A stretch of 64,000 nt of DNA from Cerasicoccus arenae (GCF_014651635.1 NZ_BMXG01000013.1:1-64000); one strand, 5' to 3'; positions 23,490 to 33,325 are shown, counted from the first letter of the stretch. The notes: generated by a model from the sequence alone, not told the origin. Numbers and translations are program-made.

Positions 23490-24446
23490 TTATGGATGAA
23501 ACAACAATACTGATTCGAGTGGGATTCTGGCCGATCTGGCTGCCAGTAAGTTTTCCTCACCCGGCTCCCCAAACGCAATCATCATTATCAATCGCTCTCG
23601 TTGATGAATGCCCGAAATCCTCTTAATATTCGCTTCCTTCGCATTGGTTATCGCTAGGTTGAGCGGACAGGAAGCCAGCCCATGCACATGAAGTGCCAGC
23701 ATAAGGTTTTGTGAAAAGAGTCCGCCATCAACGTAGCTCTGGCTTCGTTGGCCATAACCACCCCAAGCAGTCAGTTCAGACGTAACAACAAAAAGGTTAT
23801 GAATCGATTCGGTGAACCCTGAAGTCCCCCCCTGTAATGACAAGAGGCTGCTAATCTGATCAGGAGACTGAAAACAATGAACGCGAACTGACTGGCGGTT
23901 ACACTGCGAAGGAGCAGATTGAGCAATCTCCAGAACCTTGCGAATAGTTTCTTTTGAGACTTTCACTGGCGCATAGTTCCGGCAGCTGAATCGGGATTGG
24001 ATAAAAACCTGCCCGACCTGACGTGACGCTTCACTCGGGAAATGCCCAGGCTCAATATTGCGAGCGCCCCCATTACCTTCGCATTGCGATAGGGTTTCAG
24101 AATTGGCGAGATACGCCTCTAGTTCTTCAAGAAATGGGGCATCCGGAGTCTTACTTCGATGAAGCTTCACATAGGACTCGATAGCACCTTTAGCCATTTC
24201 AACTGGGAAGGGCGAAAAGCCGACATCATAACGATCGAGAAGGCCCATCATATCGCGCAATTTCTTGATCCCAAATAGATCGCGTGGATCCTTCAAGGAA
24301 AGCCCCTTCTCGATTGCATGGGCAAGAATGATGATCCGATAATACAGTCGCCGATTCTCTTCTTCGAAAGGCGAATGATAACTATAACCCAGCGTCAGGC
24401 GGAAATCACGCAGGTACTCCCAGAAATATTGTATGACCTTTAGCAT
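23490..24446 (-). CDS. nitroreductase-family protein of polysaccharide loci
   Basis: About 318 residues. The C-terminal two thirds (SRFSCRNYAPVKVSKETI, APSQCNRQSVRVHCF, HVHGLASCPLNLAI, IMMIAFGEPGEE) are a flavin-binding nitroreductase domain. The N-terminal about 100 residues (LAHAIEKGLSLKDPRDLFG) form an extra region seen in relatives next to polysaccharide pyruvyl transferases. The natural reaction of this subgroup is not known to me. The upstream frame reaches 24539 but overlaps the pyruvyl transferase gene. ATG 24446, 11 bases past that stop, and ATG 24473 are the better starts. Confidence 0.78.
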   Translation of the reverse strand: MLKVIQYFWEYLRDFRLTLGYSYHSPFEEENRRLYYRIIILAHAIEKGLSLKDPRDLFGIKKLRDMMGLLDRYDVGFSPFPVEMAKGAIESYVKLHRSKTPDAPFLEELEAYLANSETLSQCEGNGGARNIEPGHFPSEASRQVGQVFIQSRFSCRNYAPVKVSKETIRKVLEIAQSAPSQCNRQSVRVHCFQSPDQISSLLSLQGGTSGFTESIHNLFVVTSELTAWGGYGQRSQSYVDGGLFSQNLMLALHVHGLASCPLNLAITNAKEANIKRISGIHQRERLIMMIAFGEPGEENLLAARSARIPLESVLLFHP

Positions 24447-24456
24447 GTAGAAAAAC

Positions 24457-25569
24457 TTAGCCTTCAATGGCATCCTTAAGATATTTTTGGGCATCCGAGC
24501 GCCAGATCGCCACAGCTGCATGAATACGCTCGTAATCAATTTCTTGGGCGGCTAAAGCAGAGAGATCAACCTCATTATCGCTAGACACAAACCGATCGGT
24601 GCAATTCAATCGCTCAAGTAATGACAGAGAACGTTCATTGAAACTGTTCTTCTTTCCTTGTAGTCCCACAAAGAAAAATGGCTTACGAAAAATAATGCTA
24701 AACAAGGTGCCATGGTAACTGTTGGTGATCACAAAACGAGCATTCTTTAGATAGCCCAGCCACTCAAGTGGGCCAATCCTCTCCTTACGCTCATGCAGGG
24801 TTTCCGGAGATATAACCGAAAACCCAGTCTGACTGGCGACCTTCTCTTCAATCTGCTGTACGAATTCACGGCTACGAAGTGTATAAGAAAAAATATAATC
24901 TTTATCGCTGTCTGGTTCAATCGCCAGAGGATAACCGTCATCAACTAATAATGTAGGGTCGGGCGACCATTCAGCCAATCGCCCACACAGGCCTTGTACT
25001 AGAGGGACTGCACTTTTTTCGCGAACCGAAATCGCGTCGAGTGGCTTTATCAAGCGGGCAGTTTCCTCTTGAAAACGCGGCAGCACGTAAGGGCGACCGA
25101 AACTGGCCGCATAAGAAATTCGCTTCACCTCTGCCGATCCAAAATCCAAGAAATAGGCGGGATCAATACCGAACTGCTCCGACGCATTCCATATCTGGTC
25201 ACTCCCACACACATAGACATCGCCCTCGGGCGGGCGGGCTTTCAAATCTTGAAGGTTATCATAAGTTGTGCCTTCGATACGTAGATGTGTGCGGTGAAAT
25301 TCTTCAAATTTCTTTGTTTTACCACCGTCTCCCATGAGCTGCTTACGAAGATGCATCACACGGAGATAAACATTAATCAAATTAGCGCGCCGAGACCAAC
25401 GATCTCGCGGCCAGATTAAGCCTCCCCCTTTCGTTAAGTGATCTGGCCGGTAGTCGATGAACGAGACTTCATACCCCATCTTTGCAATGGCCTGCTGTAG
25501 CCCATATGCCTGTAATGCCGCGCCGAAGTTAGCAGGATGGTGATAGGTGATAATTCGAATTTTTCGCAT
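24457..25569 (-). CDS. polysaccharide pyruvyl transferase family protein
   Basis: A 370-residue protein of the CsaB/WcaK family, which transfers pyruvate from PEP to a sugar as a ketal. Visible marks are ITYHHPANFGAALQAYGL, DVYVCGSDQIWN, ISYAASFGR, ISVREKSAV and the C-terminal FVITNSYHGTLFSIIF with the conserved His. The beginning MRKIRIITYHH supports the ATG at 25569. An ATG at 25587 overlapping the previous stop is possible. The pairing with the nitroreductase-like gene suggests that the two act on the same residue. Confidence 0.87.
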   Translation of the reverse strand: MRKIRIITYHHPANFGAALQAYGLQQAIAKMGYEVSFIDYRPDHLTKGGGLIWPRDRWSRRANLINVYLRVMHLRKQLMGDGGKTKKFEEFHRTHLRIEGTTYDNLQDLKARPPEGDVYVCGSDQIWNASEQFGIDPAYFLDFGSAEVKRISYAASFGRPYVLPRFQEETARLIKPLDAISVREKSAVPLVQGLCGRLAEWSPDPTLLVDDGYPLAIEPDSDKDYIFSYTLRSREFVQQIEEKVASQTGFSVISPETLHERKERIGPLEWLGYLKNARFVITNSYHGTLFSIIFRKPFFFVGLQGKKNSFNERSLSLLERLNCTDRFVSSDNEVDLSALAAQEIDYERIHAAVAIWRSDAQKYLKDAIEG

Positions 25570-25583
25570 ATGCGACATAGTCC

Positions 25584-26777
25584 TCATGTAATGATTCGTT
25601 CTTTGGGCTGAGCATTTGCTTTGGCCATAATCTCGGACATTCGTTTAAACATGCGCTCTTTTGAAAATGACTTAACGTGCTCCAGCCCAACTTGTCGCCG
25701 ACTGAGCCGGTCTTCGTCATTGTCGAGGCATTGTTGGATTTCGACTACAAGCGAATCAACGTCTCCCGGCCTTGCCATAAAGCCTGCCTCCCCTTGTTTC
25801 AAGACTTCTGGAATACCTCCTGCATCAGTTGCGACCACGGGTAAGCCCGCTGCCAATGCCTCGAGAAAGGCGACCCCCAGTGCCTCCCGACGAGAAGGTA
25901 CACAAAAAAAATCCGCTGTAGCGTAATGCTCGATAATCTGCTCGCGAGGCACAATCCCGAGTTGAATTAACTCACCTAGATACCCGGCTTTACTAGCCAA
26001 CTTACGAATCTCATCTTGCTCCGTCTCGTCTGCTACCCCAATGACAGAAAGCGTAAACGACCGAGTCGATAAATTTGCCAACGCCTGCAAAAGAACATCC
26101 AGCCCGCCTATATGCCACTGATTTTTAACAAACAGCACTCGATAGGGTGACGTTAGTTTGGCTTTCACTGGACTAGGCTGAAAGGCATCCAAGTCGACAG
26201 CTTTATACAAATGCACCATTTTGGATGGCTGTAGATCGTAGCATTTGGCCAGTTGATCGGAGAGGAAATGAGAGTTCACTACCGTCAAACCAGCCCGACG
26301 CGTAATGAATTTATCCAAGGCGAAAAAAATCCGAGTCCGAATTCGACAGAAAAAGTTACTGACAGTAGGCGCTAATTTCACCGCTCCTTCCAATTCCATA
26401 ATTCGTGTACCATCATTGACCATTACAACAACAGAACGACGTAGCCGTCGATCCATCACGCAAAAAAGCGCAAAAAAACGATCGGCAAACCAAACGTTCG
26501 AGCAACTACGATAGCGCCCACCGATTCGCAAACGGAGATACACAATAAAACTAGCAATGATCCAGCTTCCCGGAAATTTATTGTAAAATGGTTCAGCGCT
26601 AGGCAAAAAATTTATAAATGGGCGATCTGCTCCAAAAACGCCCACGTGCGAATGGGGGTAAAGGATTTCCGCATCCAACCTCTCGGCACCGATTCCTTCA
26701 ATTAGATAGCGCATGAATGTACCGGGGCCACTGTAGATAAGTCTCCCCTGAGTACCTATAATTAGAGATCTACCCAT
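25584..26777 (-). CDS. glycosyltransferase family 4
   Basis: A 397-residue GT-B glycosyltransferase. The N-terminal domain includes SGPGTFMRYLIEGIG and NSHFLSDQLAKCY. The C-terminal domain has VLFVKNQWHIGGLDVLLQAL, FFCVPSRREALGVAFLEALA with the catalytic Glu motif, and GLPVVATDAGGIPEVL. It overlaps the end of the preceding GT2 gene by eight bases, which suggests translational coupling. Donor sugar unknown. Confidence 0.88.
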   Translation of the reverse strand: MGRSLIIGTQGRLIYSGPGTFMRYLIEGIGAERLDAEILYPHSHVGVFGADRPFINFLPSAEPFYNKFPGSWIIASFIVYLRLRIGGRYRSCSNVWFADRFFALFCVMDRRLRRSVVVMVNDGTRIMELEGAVKLAPTVSNFFCRIRTRIFFALDKFITRRAGLTVVNSHFLSDQLAKCYDLQPSKMVHLYKAVDLDAFQPSPVKAKLTSPYRVLFVKNQWHIGGLDVLLQALANLSTRSFTLSVIGVADETEQDEIRKLASKAGYLGELIQLGIVPREQIIEHYATADFFCVPSRREALGVAFLEALAAGLPVVATDAGGIPEVLKQGEAGFMARPGDVDSLVVEIQQCLDNDEDRLSRRQVGLEHVKSFSKERMFKRMSEIMAKANAQPKERIIT

Positions 26778-27612
26778 TGACTAAAGATTTCCCACGATTA
26801 CGCAGCGTTGCCAATATGGAGCGAGGTAATGAGAAATTTAAAATCCGATACATCCTGACAAGACATAACGCCAACCAGCGAGCAAAGGATGACTTACAAG
26901 GATGGTATTGCTTCCGAATTTGAAGCGCTTCTGCAGCCATCGCAGGCGGACACTCCCCACCCACAACGGCACTGGCTGTTTTAGCCTGATCATGCAAGCG
27001 CAGTCCCCAAAAATAAATCGGCATCCGTATAAAACGTTGACCGCTGCTCACAATCCGCCACCAGTACTCGGCATCCATACAGTAATGCATCTCCTCATTC
27101 AGTGGGCCAACTTTCTGGTATAGATCACGATGTATAAACGAACTGGGGCCAAAAATGTTCAACAACCCCAAACGCACTGCAAACGCCTCAAAGCCACCTC
27201 CACACAAATAGCGAATGACGCGACCATCGGCATTCAAGTAAATAGTATTCGCCGTAATCCATGCCTCATCACTTTTCGATAGAAAATCTAATACTCCTCT
27301 AAGCGAGCCTGGGCAAATAACGTCGTCTGAATTTAGCCATGTAAAGTAGCGGCCCCTAGCCCGCCGAAATCCTTTATTAAAGGCTTCGCTCTGCCCGCTA
27401 TCTGGCTCGGACATAATTACGTCTAACACGTCACGATAACGCTTACAAATATCTAAGGTTTCATCGGAGCTAGCCCCATCAACCAGAATAAATTCAACGC
27501 CAGCCGTCGCTTCACGCGCCACTGAATCCAAACAATCGACCAAATATTGGGCACTATTGAACGTGGGGATGACAACACTGAGGATGATCTTTGTCACTCG
27601 TCTATGACGCAT
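26770..27612 (-). CDS. glycosyltransferase family 2
   Basis: A 280-residue GT-A enzyme with ILSVVIPTFNSAQYLVDCLD, FILVDGASSDETLDI, the donor-binding TWLNSDDVICPGSL, and MDAEYWWRIVSSG as the probable base region. The ATG at 27612 has GAGGTGA about 12 bases upstream and overlaps the previous gene by 19 bases. A GTG at 27597 would form a GTGA overlap instead. It ends in a cluster of basic residues, and no membrane helices are evident. Confidence 0.87.
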   Translation of the reverse strand: MRHRRVTKIILSVVIPTFNSAQYLVDCLDSVAREATAGVEFILVDGASSDETLDICKRYRDVLDVIMSEPDSGQSEAFNKGFRRARGRYFTWLNSDDVICPGSLRGVLDFLSKSDEAWITANTIYLNADGRVIRYLCGGGFEAFAVRLGLLNIFGPSSFIHRDLYQKVGPLNEEMHYCMDAEYWWRIVSSGQRFIRMPIYFWGLRLHDQAKTASAVVGGECPPAMAAEALQIRKQYHPCKSSFARWLALCLVRMYRILNFSLPRSILATLRNRGKSLVNG

Positions 27613-28766
27613 TGGGGCTTATCACCTCGACCAAGTAGCCACTCGTAAAACTGAGCAAGCTGCCGTGCGAGTGGCTCCCAGAGGAATGATTCGTGCACCC
27701 ATGGAATTCCTTTTTCGCCCATCGCACTCAGAGCTTCAGGCGTCATGTTTAGAGCCTCGCCCAATGCACCGCCAAAGGCGTCAACTGTTGGCTCCACCCA
27801 CCAGCCACAACCTCTCACTGACAATTCCTCCCAGGGCGTTCCAGTAGTGGTGATGACAGGAAGACCATATTGTAGCGCCTCCGTCACAACGATGCCAAAA
27901 TTCTCAGAAAAAGTGGGTAGTACGAATAAATCCGCACGGCGAAAAATTGTGTCCTTATCGGCACCGAACATGGGGCCAGGTATCGAAATAGAATCTGATA
28001 ATCCAAGTTTCTCAACCATGGCAATGAGTTCCGGAGTAACTCCTTCGCTATCATTACCTACAATGATCAATTCCCAGTCTTTTGGTCGCAATTTAGCCCA
28101 TGACTCTATCAGAGTAGGCACATTTTTCTTTTGGCTAAGTCGTGAGAAATAAAGCGCAATTCGGCGCTGCTTGGTCTTATTCACGGCCTCGGGATCTAAA
28201 GGCTGAGCAGAAATTTCTGACACACCATTAGGGATCAGTGCAATGGGTTGCTTCATCCCCAGATCACGTACTGCCTGAGCTTCCATCTTTGAGGTCGCAT
28301 GAAAAGCCCGTGCACCATGGCAATCTGATTTTTGGTATAGATTCCACGCGAGCCGTTTCTTTAGGCGATTGTGCGCCAAAGACCACTTTTCAAACATCCC
28401 GTGCGGCGAAATCACCAAAGGTAAACCGGCTTCGCGACAGGCGACACTAACATCATGAGCGGTGCGTAACCAAACCCCATGATGATGCACTAGATCAAAA
28501 CGGCTACTACTGTTTGCAAGCAAGGTGGCTTGCTTGAACCCAGTAGGCAAAATCCGCTGCCATGGCTTGCGTGCAATGAAAGGTATTGGCCGCCGCTGAA
28601 TGAGAGGGTCAACGGGATATGGCTGCTGCTTACCATCCTCACCATGCTGCAGTTGAATTTCGAACTCAGGAAAATGACTAATCGGGTCAATCAAACCCGC
28701 TACCGCTCGAGGCACGCCGCCATCAACCACTTGAAAAGCACTAACTGAATGCAATAGTTTGATCAT
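27594..28766 (-). CDS. glycosyltransferase family 4
   Basis: A 390-residue GT-B glycosyltransferase with FDLVHHHGVWLRTAHDVS, PLVISPHGMFEKWSL, and the C-terminal RIALYFSRLSQKKNVPTLIE and LPTFSENFGIVVTEALQYG, which holds the catalytic Glu motif. It resembles enzymes of WcaL/WcaC type in exopolysaccharide loci. It overlaps the previous gene by four bases (ATGA at 28763-28766). Donor and acceptor cannot be deduced. Confidence 0.88.
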   Translation of the reverse strand: MIKLLHSVSAFQVVDGGVPRAVAGLIDPISHFPEFEIQLQHGEDGKQQPYPVDPLIQRRPIPFIARKPWQRILPTGFKQATLLANSSSRFDLVHHHGVWLRTAHDVSVACREAGLPLVISPHGMFEKWSLAHNRLKKRLAWNLYQKSDCHGARAFHATSKMEAQAVRDLGMKQPIALIPNGVSEISAQPLDPEAVNKTKQRRIALYFSRLSQKKNVPTLIESWAKLRPKDWELIIVGNDSEGVTPELIAMVEKLGLSDSISIPGPMFGADKDTIFRRADLFVLPTFSENFGIVVTEALQYGLPVITTTGTPWEELSVRGCGWWVEPTVDAFGGALGEALNMTPEALSAMGEKGIPWVHESFLWEPLARQLAQFYEWLLGRGDKPQCVIDE

Positions 28767-29851
28767 TCGATAACAGAACGGTTAAAATGTCTCTCAACTC
28801 GTAAAAAAGTGTCGGCCATACGCTCAAAGCTGTAACGATTAGCCGTGTCCTCGGCAATACTCCCACGACGTGAATGCCATAGCTCACGTTCGCTGTAAAC
28901 TTTACCAATCAGATCCGCTAGAGCACTAATATCATTTGATGGGAAAAAGAGAGAATTGAAACCATCACGACAAACTTCAATCTCTGGGGAATGAGGTTCA
29001 TCTCTAGCCACTAGGACAGGCACACCAAAACCCGTTGCCTGAGTAACTGATAAGCCAACGTATCCAGGCGATACTGCCGCAATCGCGCGCTTGTATAAAT
29101 TTCGAAGTTGTGACTTATCATGGATAGATCCGGTGAAAATTATTCGATCTGCGATTCCACTGTCCGCCGCTAAGCCCTCTAAATCTGAGCGGGCCTGATC
29201 ATCTCCGACAAGCACTAGCCGTGCGACCGCAGGAATCAACTCACGTTGCACTGCGTTAACAAACGCTTTAATAAGAAGGGCCGGTTTTTTTCGAGCTGTT
29301 AATCGTCCAACAAAAATGAAATCGGTGTATTCAGCTAATGTCACTGGCGCAGGTGCACAATCTTCTATGCCCAAACAAGCATTACACATCGACCATATCG
29401 GCAAGTTCTTATGCTGTTCACTAAGCTCTAGTCTCTGGCTCTCTGTATAAGCAATAATCCCGGAGAACCTGCCATAGTAATATTTTCTAAAAAACTGACC
29501 GATACGACTTTTACCACTAGCATGTCCCCATGCAACTGTAGGCAATCCACGCAGTCGACGACTGAGCAATAGCAATAAAGTTGAAACAAAACGCATGTTA
29601 GAATCAACCACTACCAGAGGACAATCTTTTAGAAGCCGATACGCACCCTGCTGCCATAGCAAACGATCACCGGCAAAATAGTGGTTTCTAACCTTTGATG
29701 CAAAATCCCACACCTCAACCGGTGTACGCTGATTCGGATCGGTTGTTTGCTCACCGCAAACCACCTTTAAGTCATTACTCAACTGTTCGCGCAAGATACG
29801 ATATAATCCAAGTCGATACTCAAGCACTGTAGATTGTATAATAGCGATCAT
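28763..29851 (-). CDS. glycosyltransferase family 4
   Basis: A 362-residue GT-B glycosyltransferase. The short N-terminus is MIAIIQSTVLEYRLGLYRIL, and the donor half has DFIFVGRLTARKKPALLIKA, AIAAVSPGYVGLSVTQATGF and FGVPVLVARDEPHSPEIE. These enzymes add one sugar to a lipid-linked oligosaccharide at the inner membrane. It lies in the more AT-rich part of the locus (about 28.7-36.1 kb), which looks recently exchanged. Confidence 0.85.
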   Translation of the reverse strand: MIAIIQSTVLEYRLGLYRILREQLSNDLKVVCGEQTTDPNQRTPVEVWDFASKVRNHYFAGDRLLWQQGAYRLLKDCPLVVVDSNMRFVSTLLLLLSRRLRGLPTVAWGHASGKSRIGQFFRKYYYGRFSGIIAYTESQRLELSEQHKNLPIWSMCNACLGIEDCAPAPVTLAEYTDFIFVGRLTARKKPALLIKAFVNAVQRELIPAVARLVLVGDDQARSDLEGLAADSGIADRIIFTGSIHDKSQLRNLYKRAIAAVSPGYVGLSVTQATGFGVPVLVARDEPHSPEIEVCRDGFNSLFFPSNDISALADLIGKVYSERELWHSRRGSIAEDTANRYSFERMADTFLRVERHFNRSVIE

Positions 29852-29858
29852 ACAACGA

Positions 29859-30809
29859 TCATCCGAACAAATGAATCCGCTTAACTATCTTAAATTGATT
29901 TAAGAATAAAGTCGTCGTCAGAGACAGTATAAAAACCAAAACAGTTATCATTAATACAAACAACAGACTATCACTGGCGAATCCAATCCGAGCCAATAAG
30001 ACCTGAAGTGATTCAATAAATAGCGCATGAATCAAGTAAATGCCCATCACAGATTTAGAGACTAACTTGATCCATTTTTGGGGCTTCAATCGAATACATA
30101 ATCCTGCCCCAAATATCATAGTCCCGTAAGCTAACTCAAAAAGAAAAAATTGATCAGAGATAAAAGAGGAAGCCACAAACAACAGTGACATAATAGCGAT
30201 GTAAGTGACCTGCCGCTGCACATCAATTCCTACACGATAGCTAATAGCCAACAATATGCCTACAAACGCAAAAGGTAAGTGATAAAAAAAACGATTCTCA
30301 AATCCACTCGAAAAGCCATCGAACAATGGTGACAACACCAAGTATGTCAGGACAATTAACAACAGACTAGAAACAAAAATCGACAGGTAGCGTTTATTCT
30401 TTTTGTCCGTCAAGATCATCGACATTAGTTGATATAAGAAAATAGCAGGAAGAAACCATAATTGATATGAAGCCTTTCCTTCAAACAATCCTATGAAGCT
30501 CAATTGAGGCAGCTCTTGATCTAGAAAAATGCCTTTTGCGTATCATGCAACCATATAGACAGTTGACCATAGAATTAAGGGAACAAATAGCCTAATCAAA
30601 CGTTTGTGAAGATAAGCAACCTTATCCTGCGGCGGAATTTGGTGTATTCCGATCAGATAGACACCCATCAAAACAAACACAGGCACAGCATATTGATTGA
30701 ATATATTCAATGCCTGAGCCACCGGTGCTGTATCGCAAGAGTGTATCCATATGACAGATACAATTCCTACGATTCGCAAATAGCCGAAACCTGGAAAGTA
30801 CTTAGTCAC
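29859..30809 (-). pseudogene. acyltransferase 3 (OafA/WecH-like) interrupted by an in-frame TGA
   Basis: Two collinear open frames, 30543-30809 and 29859-30503, are in the same phase and together give a membrane acyltransferase of about 316 codons. They are separated only by a TGA at 30543-30545, after LILWSTVYMVA. The codons following the stop (YAKGIFLDQELPQ) continue smoothly to FIGLFEGKASYQLWFLPAIF. The N-terminal GYLRIVGIVSVIWIHSC holds the catalytic His of the family, and about ten membrane segments follow. The enzyme would O-acetylate the glycan. The GTG start (30807-30809) overlaps the upstream stop by eight bases and has GGAGGTG 13 bases before it. A nonsense mutation is the simplest reading. 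A base-call error is possible. Confidence 0.75.
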
Positions 30810-32163
30810 TCAGAGAAGAAACACCTCCAGAAGCTCCTGAAATAAACTCGGCAACATCCATCCAGTACATTTGCCGAGTGCCTTCATGAATCGAATCAAA
30901 GCAAATATGCTTGAAATCACCTCCCCAACGTGGATGCAAATCGCAATGCAAACCACTCCGAGTGAAAGCAAACTCATTTACATCAAACTTCTTAAGGACA
31001 CGTGGATCCATACCGTACTGGGCCTGCTCTATGCTCTCCATATCCGCGAGAGCGTCAAGCTTCCTGTATGATCCTAAATGAGTCACTTGCTCAGTCAGGA
31101 AATTAAATAGCATCAGATTTCGAACACCATGAGCATCAGGATAATCGTCCACTGCCACCCAATCCGAATAAATGCGATTGCACATTGGGTGCCCGTCTCG
31201 AGTGAGCTTAGATACACCTATAGGTTCAATCGAACCATCAAGCACGTTAATCCTCAAATAACTGCTTCTTCCAGTAGCTAAGGCACGACGCGTTATGCGA
31301 CGTTTAAACTTCCGCGCCACGGCCAACAATGGGGATATCAACCTTGCACTTGTCCCACGCATGGAGCGAGCTGCATCCAGTGCGCTTTTACGCCGCCCCC
31401 AAATCATGATTGATTGTTCATTCTGCCAAGCGGAATGACTATACTCGCCAACGGCCAATAGCTTTAACTCTCGACTCTCTATATTAAAACAGAGGACGCG
31501 AGTCGTTAAGCCGCCATCAGGCAGCCAGTAGCGGTGCAAAAACACAACTCGTCGACCGTCTGGGCTCCATACGGCATGAGTCAGATAGTGCAAAGATGCA
31601 TCAGTCACAGTAAAGTCACCGCACGCCATCACCTCACTTAAGCTGAAGGAATCCAGTCGGTTGCCAGTTTTTACATCAATAAATATGACACCGCTCTCTG
31701 CGTCATCTGCTTGAGAGACATCTTCAATGCCTATATATCCATATCCACCCAAACGATGCATCCGTTCAAAATTGAGACACATCGCAATATCCCCGCCGGG
31801 GCTAATCGCGTAAATAGCACGGTCATATTCCATTACGACGTGTCCGCCTAAATCCATACGTACGGCACCCCAACCATCAGCATTTTTTTTGTTGAACACA
31901 AATTCTAGCGTTCTAGGTATCCATTGCTGCCGAGCGCCCTGTGGAAAATTAAACGCTTCAGTTTCCGAAAGCTTAGTAAATTCACCATTCTCGGTTGAGA
32001 TATAACCGACACTCACTGATTGACCAGGAATCGGCGGACGATCAATAATTTCCGTTTCTAATGCTAGAACGTACCGCCCGAACTCGTCTGAGCAAACAAT
32101 GTCATGAAACCCGAAAAAATAGTGTTTGGAGCCGTTAGACAGTCTATCCCCTGAAAAAATCAT
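30802..32163 (-). CDS. beta-propeller protein of polysaccharide locus, unknown function
   Basis: A 453-residue cytoplasmic protein without signal peptide or membrane segment. It begins DRLSNGSKHYFFGFHD and shows repeated strand patterns such as YAISPGGDIAMCLNF, HAVWSPDGRRVVFLHRYW and HPRWGGDFKHICFDS followed by HEGTRQMYWMDV. These patterns match TolB/oligogalacturonate-lyase-like propellers, which may bind sugar. I recall homologues in other O-antigen and capsule loci, but I know of no demonstrated function. It directly precedes the broken acyltransferase, overlapping by eight bases. A role in glycan modification or in a glycosyltransferase complex is speculation. Confidence 0.6.
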   Translation of the reverse strand: MIFSGDRLSNGSKHYFFGFHDIVCSDEFGRYVLALETEIIDRPPIPGQSVSVGYISTENGEFTKLSETEAFNFPQGARQQWIPRTLEFVFNKKNADGWGAVRMDLGGHVVMEYDRAIYAISPGGDIAMCLNFERMHRLGGYGYIGIEDVSQADDAESGVIFIDVKTGNRLDSFSLSEVMACGDFTVTDASLHYLTHAVWSPDGRRVVFLHRYWLPDGGLTTRVLCFNIESRELKLLAVGEYSHSAWQNEQSIMIWGRRKSALDAARSMRGTSARLISPLLAVARKFKRRITRRALATGRSSYLRINVLDGSIEPIGVSKLTRDGHPMCNRIYSDWVAVDDYPDAHGVRNLMLFNFLTEQVTHLGSYRKLDALADMESIEQAQYGMDPRVLKKFDVNEFAFTRSGLHCDLHPRWGGDFKHICFDSIHEGTRQMYWMDVAEFISGASGGVSSLSD

Positions 32164-32194
32164 CTGATGTGTAAATTAATAATTTATAGGCATG

Positions 32195-33325
32195 CTACAC
32201 TTTAGTTAACCGTGGATGATTTACGGAAACCCAATCAAGAAAAGCATCTACCCTTGCCTCCCAAGTGTGCATTGATGGATCAACTCCAAGTGGAATCGCT
32301 TCATCAGAAAGCGTTTTTCCAATAGCCCGCGCCATAGATTTCAAATCACCTGGTTGGTAAAGATAGTCCTCTTGCTTAAACATTTGTGCAGCCTCGCCAA
32401 TTTTGCAGGTGATAATCGGCTTCCGATAAGGCAGGTATAAATACAATTTACTAGGACACCTAGCCCAATCTTGGACAGTGTCACGTAGCGGACAAATAAA
32501 GGCGTACGCAAGAGAGCAATACGTAGCTAGTAATTCTTCGGGAACGTAGCCTGCAAACTTCACATGCTCCTCTAAACCCAACTCTTTCACTAGTATCTTC
32601 GCACGTTCTTCTTCGCGCCCTTGCCCCATCAAAATCAATCGCACATCACTATAATTCTTACTGACCTCAGAAATCGCTCGTATCATATCAAATATCCCAT
32701 AGTTCTCAGAGAATGTCCCGAGGTAAACGATACAGCGGTACCTCGCATGCTCTGATACGATACTTTTATTAATAGAACTATTTTCGGTTAACATCACTTT
32801 GCTATTAAAAGCATAAGGGAAATAAAAAGGGTCCACCTTGCGTCCTAACATCCTCAAACGCCTTTTTAGGTTATCTCTGAGATATACACTCGAAACAACG
32901 TGCTCTTGTATGACTGAAGCAAAGAACGTCTCTACCAGATAATCGTAAGCACGCCTAAAAAAATGCCGATTCTTGATCGCAGACAACAATTCAGAGTGAT
33001 CAGCAATAACTAATCCTTCTGGGCACCCCTTTATCTTCGTTACAAAATTCCTGATTCCAGGGCCACAAACCCAAACACAATCTGGCTTAATTTCGTTCAC
33101 CTTTCCAATTCGAGCCTTCAAATCCTCTCGCACTCCCCCGGCTTTGATATAATAGGCATGTACAGTCGGACATTCAAGCTGCACACGCAATCGATTTTCC
33201 TCTGTATCTTGAATAAGAATTGAGACTTTGTGCCCACGCTCCATCAACGGGCCAGCCATTCCGGTTGCCCGTTTCAATGTCGCAATTTTCGAAATACTAC
33301 CGTATGTTAAAAAACAAATATGCAT
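32195..33325 (-). CDS. glycosyltransferase family 4
   Basis: A 376-residue GT-B glycosyltransferase. It starts MHICFLTYGSISKIATLKRA. The donor half has CIVYLGTFSENYGIFDMIRA, VRLILMGQGREEERA and FAGYVPEELLATYCSLAYAF, and ends with FICPLRDTVQDWARCPSKLY. The frame is open to 33361, but the ATG at 33325 gives the usual beginning. It is AT-rich like its neighbours. Donor unknown. Confidence 0.83.
   Translation of the reverse strand: MHICFLTYGSISKIATLKRATGMAGPLMERGHKVSILIQDTEENRLRVQLECPTVHAYYIKAGGVREDLKARIGKVNEIKPDCVWVCGPGIRNFVTKIKGCPEGLVIADHSELLSAIKNRHFFRRAYDYLVETFFASVIQEHVVSSVYLRDNLKRRLRMLGRKVDPFYFPYAFNSKVMLTENSSINKSIVSEHARYRCIVYLGTFSENYGIFDMIRAISEVSKNYSDVRLILMGQGREEERAKILVKELGLEEHVKFAGYVPEELLATYCSLAYAFICPLRDTVQDWARCPSKLYLYLPYRKPIITCKIGEAAQMFKQEDYLYQPGDLKSMARAIGKTLSDEAIPLGVDPSMHTWEARVDAFLDWVSVNHPRLTKV

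Noticed and set aside
30543-30545. TGA read as selenocysteine or other recoding in the acyltransferase gene
   Set aside because: Nothing in the surrounding sequence resembles a SECIS element, selenocysteine is not known in this family, and no catalytic role falls at this place.
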